From Clostridia bacterium (GTDB lineage: Bacteria; Bacillota_A; Clostridia; Oscillospirales; Acutalibacteraceae), in assembly GCA_017445685.1 (NCBI GenBank), contig JAFSTS010000039.1, forward strand, positions 1 through 5,977: a DNA stretch of 5,977 nucleotides, written 5' to 3'. Made by a program: the position numbers and the translations under genes. The notes below the pieces were generated by a model, which saw only the letters and a list, made by a program, of their open reading frames with translations, searched no databases and was not told the origin of the DNA. This document shows, in pieces, positions 1-4,622 of this stretch; positions within the stretch are counted from its first letter, which is position 1; the number at the start of each line of letters is the position of its first letter.

Positions 1-1
1 C

Positions 2-754
2 AATCTGGCAGAGGGAGATAGAAACTATACTACCAAAGATTCTTACATGGTAGCAGATGTTGACACAAACTATCTTCCCGCAGAGCTGAAGCCTGTTTCA
101 TGTGCATTCAATGGAAATACTAATTTCTATAATGCGAATCTTGCAGCAGGTTCAACAGACGGTCCTATTGATCAGGCAACCGGCGGTCAGACCGCAGCGG
201 ATGCAGCAGGCTTTGTAGCGTTTGATCTTTACATTAAGTCCGGTTTTGCTCAGGAGCAGAATTTGTATTTCAATCAGTCCGAGTTTAAGTATAACGAGAA
301 CAACAGCAAGGGCACTCCTGACAAACATGCGATCTCTGCTCTCAGAGTTGCATTTGCAAACTATGGCAACGCAACTGATGCCGCAGCAGCAAAAGCACTC
401 AGCTCTTTTGTAGACGCTGTAGTTTATGAGCCGGCTTCAACTGTTGCTTCAGACGGCAGCACAAAATCAGCTGGAACCACTTACTATGTAAACGGCGTTG
501 GCACAGGCCTTACCAAAGAAGCTAAAACATTTGCTTCTTCCAACTCTGTTATAGTTGCATCAGGCGCAAGAGAAGTAGCTGACAGCGATGCCAACAATCA
601 GTATATTACTGTACAGCCCGGCATCAATAAGTTCAGAGTTTACATCTGGGTTGAAGGCAATGATATCGATTGTATCGATGATATCGCTTCCGATGAACTC
701 AGCGCAACATTCCGTTTCCTTACAACGGTTGACGCAACTCCTCAGATTCCGTAA
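2..754 (+). CDS. SipW-dependent secreted protein, TasA-like type (partial, 5' end outside window)
   Basis: The reading frame is open from base 2 to a TAA stop at 752-754, giving 250 visible residues. An ATG at 47 is internal: the frame continues upstream of it and the paralogue downstream has about 90 residues before the equivalent point, so the signal peptide lies before the window. It aligns along its length with the product of 1116-2039. Shared blocks, in visible numbering, are LP-x-x-LKPVSC (about 25-34), DAAGFVAFDL (about 67-76), LRVAF-x-N-x-GN (about 114-123), GI-x-K-x-R-x-YIW-x-EG-x-DIDC (about 207-224) and EL-x(3)-F-x-F near the C-terminus. Two Cys (34 and 224) are conserved in both copies and may form a disulfide after export. 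There is no enzyme motif. The Ala/Ser/Thr/Asn-rich composition suits an extracellular structural or fibre protein; that role is inferred. The paralogues differ mainly in the variable loop between the LRVAF and YIW blocks. Confidence 0.75.
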   Translation, partial: NLAEGDRNYTTKDSYMVADVDTNYLPAELKPVSCAFNGNTNFYNANLAAGSTDGPIDQATGGQTAADAAGFVAFDLYIKSGFAQEQNLYFNQSEFKYNENNSKGTPDKHAISALRVAFANYGNATDAAAAKALSSFVDAVVYEPASTVASDGSTKSAGTTYYVNGVGTGLTKEAKTFASSNSVIVASGAREVADSDANNQYITVQPGINKFRVYIWVEGNDIDCIDDIASDELSATFRFLTTVDATPQIP

Positions 755-786
755 TAAAATATAACATTACGATTTTCTGATTTTCC

Positions 787-834
787 GCAAAGCCTCTGCC
801 ACGAGGCGTGAGGCTTTGCAGAGCCGAAAAGCTC
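787..834 (+). terminator. Terminator-like hairpin pair after the first gene (no U-tract)
   Basis: A perfect 10-bp inverted repeat GCAAAGCCTC (787-796) / GAGGCTTTGC (810-819) with a 13-base loop starts 33 bases after the stop at 754. A small GAGC / GCTC hairpin (821-824 / 831-834) and an A-run follow. No T-run follows on either strand, so this is not a textbook intrinsic terminator; it could stabilise the 3' end of the first mRNA or act with Rho. Alternative pairings exist (GCCTC 792-796 with GAGGC 803-807; CTCTGC 794-799 with GCAGAG 818-823), so the fold may not be unique. Confidence 0.35.
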
Positions 835-913
835 AAAAAACAAACAAAAACATTAAAAATCTTATTCTAACTCATTTTTTTAGATGTTCAGTGTGCAATA
901 AATTCTTGAGAGA

Positions 914-995
914 AGGGATCGGCTGAGATGCCGGTTTCTGCGGCGGGGATGAACGAAGGGGTTCGGCGGAGCAACCTATGATACCCCGGGTTCAT
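914..995 (+). promoter_or_regulatory. Candidate structured leader RNA upstream of the second secreted-protein gene
   Basis: A GC-rich block in an otherwise AT-rich intergenic region folds by eye into two helices. Helix 1 pairs 914-923 with 930-939: 10 bp with three G-U pairs and the hexaloop TGAGAT. Helix 2 is compound: ATGAAC (949-954) pairs with GTTCAT (990-995), then, across a small internal loop, GGGGT (958-962) pairs with ACCCC (983-987). There is no credible ORF in it. It lies about 120 bases before the start codon at 1116. I could not match it to a known riboswitch class: it lacks the conserved cores of TPP, SAM-I, c-di-GMP-I and ydaO elements as I know them. I see no convincing sigma-A promoter in 835-910, so whether it is transcribed from its own promoter or by read-through is unknown. 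Confidence 0.35.
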
Positions 996-1058
996 AAGTA
1001 CTTTTCTTGAGTCCGATAAAAGAATATTACACACAGAATATACATTCAAAGCGATGCG

Positions 1059-1085
1059 TTTGGCGGCGCGTTAACGGTCGCCAAG
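1059..1085 (+). promoter_or_regulatory. Hairpin just upstream of the ribosome binding site of the second gene
   Basis: TTGGCG (1060-1065) pairs with CGCCAA (1079-1084). The stem can be extended outward by one G-U pair (1059/1085) and inward by a G-U and a C-G pair (1066-1067 / 1077-1078), leaving a loop that contains most of the palindrome CGTTAACG (1069-1076). It ends 16 bases before the Shine-Dalgarno at 1102-1107, so the site stays free. It could protect the mRNA 5' end or bind a regulator; neither is shown by the sequence. Confidence 0.3.
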
Positions 1086-1101
1086 GCAATCGAAATCTTA
1101 A

Positions 1102-1107
1102 TGGAGG
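1102..1107 (+). promoter_or_regulatory. Ribosome binding site that fixes the start of the second gene at 1116
   Basis: TGGAGG is a strong Shine-Dalgarno with an 8-base spacer to the ATG at 1116. The upstream in-frame ATG at 1101 overlaps this site and has no ribosome binding site of its own. Starting at 1116 also gives a normal signal peptide beginning MKK. Confidence 0.8.
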
Positions 1108-1115
1108 TAAAAGAC

Positions 1116-2039
1116 ATGAAAAAGACAGTTAAAAAACGTGCCTTTATTTCAGCTATTGCTATGCTCATCGTTTCTGCCATCGCTCTTACGTCTTCGACAT
1201 TTGCATGGTTCTCAATGAGCAAAAAAGCTGAAATTGAGCAAATGGATCTGACTGTTACTTCTCCCGAAGGTATTTTGATTTCGGCAAATGCTAAGGCTTG
1301 GACATCAACCCTTACTCCGGAACAGATCTTCCCCGACGGAACAACACAGGACAGAATGAACGCTTATGACGGAAATATCAATTTCCTTCCCACAGATCTT
1401 AAACCTGTTTCCTGCTCATTCAGAGTAGTAACAGGCGATCTGCCGAGATTCCTTACAACAGCCCTTAATGACCAGGGTCAGGGAACAATCTCAATAATCA
1501 ACCAGAGCACAACAACTGCTGACGCAGCCGGTTTTGTTGCTTTTGACCTGTTTGTAAAACTTGCTGAGAGCAAGACGGTTTATTTTGATGAATCAGTATT
1601 TACAGACACAAGCGGTCAGAAAACTTTAACATCACTTCGCGTTGCTTTCCAGAACATTGGTAACTTTACTATCAATACTGACGCTAACACAATTACTGCT
1701 GCCAGAGGTATGGGAACAACAAAGATGCTTGAAGTTGACGCAATCAACCGTTCTGATGACGCACTTGGCGCCGGAAGAACAGCCGGTAAAGTTCAGACAC
1801 AGTATCTTACATCAGCCGGTGCTGCTACAGTAAACAGCGACTCTGTATTCGCACTTGGTGACGCCACTGCAGCTTCTCTTGTAACAGGCGACCAGAGCAA
1901 AGATGCAAAATCATTAGAACTTAACGCCGGTATCACAAAGCTCAGAATCTATATCTGGATCGAAGGTCAGGATATTGACTGCCGTAACTCAATCGGCGGT
2001 GCTGAACTCGGCGTAGCTTTGAAATTCACAATCGACTAA
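1116..2039 (+). CDS. SipW-dependent secreted protein, TasA-like type (complete paralogue)
   Basis: This 307-residue protein is probably exported and displayed outside the cell. The N-terminus has a basic region (KKTVKKR, 2-8), a hydrophobic core (about 9-26) and the box STFAWF (27-32). That layout matches SipW-type signal peptides such as that of Bacillus TasA, whose TWAAF region is cleaved by SipW; cleavage here is likely after Ala30. The mature part has no enzyme motif. It shares with the preceding gene product the blocks LP-x-DLKPVSC (91-100), DAAGFVAFDL (136-145), LRVAF (174-178) and GITKLRIYIWIEGQDIDC (272-289), so the pair is an old tandem duplication. Cys100 and Cys289 are conserved in both copies and may form a disulfide. 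The peptidase gene 211 bases downstream is the obvious processing enzyme. A fibre or matrix role is inferred by analogy with TasA; there is no clear sequence match to TasA beyond the signal peptide. A type IV pilin is unlikely, since there is no G/A-F-x(4)-E prepilin site. Confidence 0.8.
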   Translation: MKKTVKKRAFISAIAMLIVSAIALTSSTFAWFSMSKKAEIEQMDLTVTSPEGILISANAKAWTSTLTPEQIFPDGTTQDRMNAYDGNINFLPTDLKPVSCSFRVVTGDLPRFLTTALNDQGQGTISIINQSTTTADAAGFVAFDLFVKLAESKTVYFDESVFTDTSGQKTLTSLRVAFQNIGNFTINTDANTITAARGMGTTKMLEVDAINRSDDALGAGRTAGKVQTQYLTSAGAATVNSDSVFALGDATAASLVTGDQSKDAKSLELNAGITKLRIYIWIEGQDIDCRNSIGGAELGVALKFTID

Positions 2040-2080
2040 TATTCAGTTTGATTGTACTTTGTGTTTAATTTAAACTTATT

Positions 2081-2111
2081 TTTGCCTGAATAGTTGCTCT
2101 GTTTAGGCAAA
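2081..2111 (+). promoter_or_regulatory. Intergenic hairpin 1 of 3 before the signal peptidase gene
   Basis: TTTGCCTGAA (2081-2090) pairs with TTTAGGCAAA (2102-2111): 10 bp including one G-U pair, with an 11-base loop. It starts 41 bases after the stop of the second secreted-protein gene. No T-run follows, so it is not a standard terminator. Confidence 0.35.
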
Positions 2112-2123
2112 TACCTCGCCGCA

Positions 2124-2152
2124 GGGAGCGGTATAATCGGAATACCGCTCCC
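2124..2152 (+). promoter_or_regulatory. Intergenic hairpin 2 of 3 (11-bp perfect stem)
   Basis: GGGAGCGGTAT (2124-2134) is perfectly complementary to ATACCGCTCCC (2142-2152) with a 7-base loop, and GC (2121-2122) can pair with GC (2153-2154) past a one-base bulge. It is the most stable-looking of the three hairpins. The bases after it (GCGCACAAAG) contain no U-tract. It may be an mRNA processing or stabilising element that sets secreted-protein output above peptidase output, or a weak attenuator. Confidence 0.45.
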
Positions 2153-2164
2153 GCGCACAAAGCT

Positions 2165-2216
2165 CTGTAAGGGCGATTTAAAAGTATAGCGATATACTTT
2201 TAAATGACTTTTACAG
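2165..2216 (+). promoter_or_regulatory. Intergenic hairpin 3 of 3 (13-bp stem, GNRA tetraloop) ahead of the peptidase gene
   Basis: ATTTAAAAGTATA (2176-2188) pairs perfectly with TATACTTTTAAAT (2193-2205) around a GCGA loop, a GNRA tetraloop. Below it CTGTAA (2165-2170) pairs with TTACAG (2211-2216) across a 5x5 internal loop. As DNA, the near-palindrome could also be a repressor operator. It ends 18 bases before the Shine-Dalgarno at 2235-2242. No T-run follows. Confidence 0.45.
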
Positions 2217-2234
2217 TCAAGCATAATACATATA

Positions 2235-2242
2235 AAAGGTGG
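2235..2242 (+). promoter_or_regulatory. Ribosome binding site that fixes the peptidase start at 2251
   Basis: AAAGGTGG lies 8 bases before the ATG at 2251. The in-frame GTG at 2239 sits inside this site, so it is not a plausible start although it gives a slightly longer frame. Confidence 0.75.
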
Positions 2243-2250
2243 AAGTTGAG

Positions 2251-2970
2251 ATGGAAAAAGGTAAAAGCATTTTAGGGGTCGTATCAGACGTATTGTTGGT
2301 TATTCTTATTATAATAGCTATTTCAATAACTGTTATGACCTTCACATCAAAGAGCTCTGAAACAGGAATCGGCAATATCCTCGGATATACCCCGTTCTCC
2401 GTTCAGACTGATTCAATGAGCCCGACTATCAAGCAGGGTGACCTCATCATATCCAAAGAGGTTAAAAAGGCTGCTGAAGAAGTCAAAATCGGTGACGTTA
2501 TTACGTTCTATACACTTATGACTGACGAAGCGGGCAATAACGTCAGAGGATTCAACACGCATAGAATTCTCGAAGTAGAATATTTTGAAGACGGTTCGGT
2601 TTACTACTATGTTACAAAGGGTGACGCCGTACATTCAGAAGATAGTCAGAAGGTTTATCCTGATGATATAGTTGCAAAGCAGATAGGCGCAACGGTTGAC
2701 AAAAACGGAGAACCTGTCAAAGGTCTGACAATAAGCGGATTCGGTAAAGCTCTTGACTTCTTACAGAGTCAGGTGGGCTTCATGGTCTGCATCATCATTC
2801 CGTTGGCTCTGTTCTTCATCTGGCAGGTTTACAGACTTATCGGTATGTTTATGACCGTTAAATCACAGAAGCTTGAGGATGACGTTAAACGTCAGGCGAT
2901 TGAAGAGTATCTTGCTGAGCAGAAATCGGCAAAAGACGGCGATTCTGATTCAAACGATCAGAATACTTAA
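2251..2970 (+). CDS. SipW-like signal peptidase I (Ser/His type)
   Basis: This 239-residue membrane protease removes signal peptides on the outer face of the membrane; its likely substrates are the two secreted proteins encoded upstream. It has an N-terminal transmembrane helix (about 13-31), then the signal peptidase box with nucleophile Ser55 in DSMSPT (54-59), followed by GDLII (63-67). The sequence THRI (103-106) places His104 where bacterial LepB-type enzymes have the general-base Lys. This Ser/His arrangement marks the archaeal/ER-type branch that includes Bacillus SipW. TKGDA (122-126) and Asp131 match the conserved acidic box near the end of the catalytic domain. A second transmembrane helix lies at about 177-197. 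It is followed by a 40-residue cytoplasmic, charged tail ending in an Asp/Ser-rich stretch, somewhat longer than I would expect. The next gene starts 53 bases downstream on the same strand, suggesting co-transcription. Family assignment is firm; the substrate link is inferred from position and from their STFAWF signal-peptide box. Confidence 0.9.
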   Translation: MEKGKSILGVVSDVLLVILIIIAISITVMTFTSKSSETGIGNILGYTPFSVQTDSMSPTIKQGDLIISKEVKKAAEEVKIGDVITFYTLMTDEAGNNVRGFNTHRILEVEYFEDGSVYYYVTKGDAVHSEDSQKVYPDDIVAKQIGATVDKNGEPVKGLTISGFGKALDFLQSQVGFMVCIIIPLALFFIWQVYRLIGMFMTVKSQKLEDDVKRQAIEEYLAEQKSAKDGDSDSNDQNT

Positions 2971-3023
2971 AACTCAACATTTCACCAATAACCATATATT
3001 TATCATTTTAAGAGGGTGACAAA

Positions 3024-4574
3024 ATGACAGTAACAGCATTTATTTCGGAATTTTTAAATCAGTTTTTCATAAAGGGATTTTTCGGCATATTCAAGGGTAT
3101 AGGCCTTGGCATTGCGAATATGTTCAATATACCCAAGTATATAGAGATATTCAAGGCTAACTCTCCCAACTTTAAAGCAACAGACTGGATAATCGCTATC
3201 CTCACCGTTATTGCTACACTTGCTATATTAGCCGTAATAATCATTCTTATCAGCATTCTTGTTAAAAAATATCTCAGAGTCCGCAAAACTCTTGTTGATC
3301 AGGAAGAGCTTCTTAACGAAGTCAGCAACCTCAACCGTGAGATTATCAAGCTTTCATCGGAGAAAGAAAGAATTCTTGCCATGAAAGTTTCCCAGCTTGG
3401 TCTTAAACCCGGCGAAAGCCCCTTTGTTGAAAATGCAGAAACAGATGAAGAAAACAAAGAGGAAGGCGACGAAACAGACAAATCAGCCGAAGATTACAGC
3501 CGTTTCTACAAATGTACACAGGTTGACCTTGAAATCGGCGATTATGTTCCTCCGGAGTTTGATAATGAAATCACTCTTCCCGAAATTTGCGACAGATTCC
3601 GTAACTTTGCTTGTTCACAGTTAGGTCTCTTCTATGAGCCGAAGCTCATCAAACTTTTCGTTTCAGCATTTGCCACTACAAGGCTTATCATCCTTCAGGG
3701 TATTTCAGGTACAGGTAAAACTTCACTTGCTTACGCCTGGGGTAAATTCCTCAGAAACCCTGCAACGATCGCATCAGTTCAGCCTTCATGGCGTGACCGT
3801 ACCGAAATTTTCGGTTACTTCAATGAATTCACAAAGCGTTTCAACGAAACAGAAGTTCTCAAAAAGATGTATGAAGCAACATACAAAGAAGAAATCTTCA
3901 TCACCGTTCTTGACGAAATGAACATCGCCCGTGTTGAGTATTACTTCGCTGAGCTTCTTTCAATCCTTGAAATGCCGACCAGAGAAGAGTGGGTTGTATC
4001 ACTCGTTCCCAGCGTTTGGCCTACAGACCCGAAACACCTGTTTGACGGCAAACTTAAGCTCCCCGAAAACATGTGGTACATCGGCACAATCAATAACGAC
4101 GACTCGACATTCGCCGTATCGGATAAGGTTTACGACCGTGCTATTCCGATCGACATCAACAGCAAAGGTAAAGCATTTGACGCTCCTTATACAGAGTGGC
4201 TGCCTCTGAGCTACAAACACCTTGAAAGCATGTTCAGAGATTGCCAGGAAATCCACAAGGTTTCAGAAGAAAATCTTCGCAAACTCGAAGAACTTGACGA
4301 TTATGTTATCGAACATTTCCGTCTTGCTTTCGGTAACCGTATTGTTAAGCAGCTTAAGGAATTCGTTCCCGCTTATGTCGGCTGCGGCGGCACGGAAATC
4401 GACGGTATTGACTTCGTTCTCTGCCATAAGATTCTTCGTAAATTTGAAAGCTTGAACCTTTCATTCATCCGTGATGAAATCGACGGACTTATTACATATC
4501 TTAACAAGCATTTCGGCAAATCAAACATGATGGAATCAAAAGAGTATCTCTTAAGACTTCAGAAGCTCATGTAA
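3024..4574 (+). CDS. Membrane-anchored McrB-like AAA+ NTPase
   Basis: This 516-residue protein starts at ATG 3024 after AGAGGGTG (3011-3018). Domains in order: a hydrophobic, possibly amphipathic segment (6-33); a transmembrane helix (about 55-80) followed by basic KKYLRVRK, which puts the rest in the cytoplasm; a short coiled coil (about 88-121); an acidic linker (about 134-158); and an AAA+ domain (about 200-400). Motifs are Walker A GISGTGKTS (226-234, Lys232), Walker B with LDEMN (296-300; Asp297, Glu298) and sensor 1 GTINNDDS (354-361). The LDEMN-x-AR-x-E-x-YF-x-ELL stretch is typical of the McrB branch. Its nucleotide-signature region keeps an NxxD pattern (N357, D360) but Ser replaces the usual following Arg; Arg372 is an arginine-finger candidate. 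GTP versus ATP preference therefore cannot be read off. McrB normally drives the McrC nuclease on modified DNA and is soluble, so the membrane anchor is unusual. No N-terminal modified-base-binding domain (EVE, DUF3578 or similar) is visible. It probably works with the next gene's product, encoded 48 bases downstream. Confidence 0.8.
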   Translation: MTVTAFISEFLNQFFIKGFFGIFKGIGLGIANMFNIPKYIEIFKANSPNFKATDWIIAILTVIATLAILAVIIILISILVKKYLRVRKTLVDQEELLNEVSNLNREIIKLSSEKERILAMKVSQLGLKPGESPFVENAETDEENKEEGDETDKSAEDYSRFYKCTQVDLEIGDYVPPEFDNEITLPEICDRFRNFACSQLGLFYEPKLIKLFVSAFATTRLIILQGISGTGKTSLAYAWGKFLRNPATIASVQPSWRDRTEIFGYFNEFTKRFNETEVLKKMYEATYKEEIFITVLDEMNIARVEYYFAELLSILEMPTREEWVVSLVPSVWPTDPKHLFDGKLKLPENMWYIGTINNDDSTFAVSDKVYDRAIPIDINSKGKAFDAPYTEWLPLSYKHLESMFRDCQEIHKVSEENLRKLEELDDYVIEHFRLAFGNRIVKQLKEFVPAYVGCGGTEIDGIDFVLCHKILRKFESLNLSFIRDEIDGLITYLNKHFGKSNMMESKEYLLRLQKLM

Positions 4575-4622
4575 TTGTTATAAACCCGATAAATTATTCA
4601 TACAAAGGGGCATAAGGCGCAG

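Noticed and set aside
257..283. A TEV-protease-site-like stretch (EQNLYFNQS) in the first protein, suggesting a cloning tag
   Set aside because: The canonical ENLYFQ(S/G) is not matched, and the paralogue has a similar YF(D/N)xS segment here, so it is a natural part of the fold.
47..754. The ATG at 47 as the start of the first gene
   Set aside because: The frame is open upstream to the window edge, no ribosome binding site precedes it, and the paralogue has a signal peptide and further conserved length before this point.
787..799. GCAAAGCCTC as part of a c-di-GMP-I (GEMM) riboswitch
   Set aside because: The rest of the GEMM core and its tetraloop receptor are absent, and the segment is fully used in a simple 10-bp hairpin.
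903..1011. 8-bp direct repeats TTCTTGAG (903-910 and 1004-1011) as target-site duplications of a small mobile element
   Set aside because: An 8-bp repeat in a region this size is expected by chance about once, and there are no terminal inverted repeats.
914..1020. TPP, SAM-I or c-di-GMP riboswitch
   Set aside because: CTGAGAT, GCAACC and GATAAAAG fragments look familiar, but the ordered conserved cores of these classes are missing.
2048..2076. Sigma-A promoter (TTGATT, 17-base spacer, TAAACT)
   Set aside because: Each box matches only four of six consensus positions in AT-rich DNA; too weak to call.
2036..2224. Minus-strand ORF of 62 codons in the intergenic gap
   Set aside because: It runs through the three hairpins, has no ribosome binding site that I can see, and encodes no recognisable domain.
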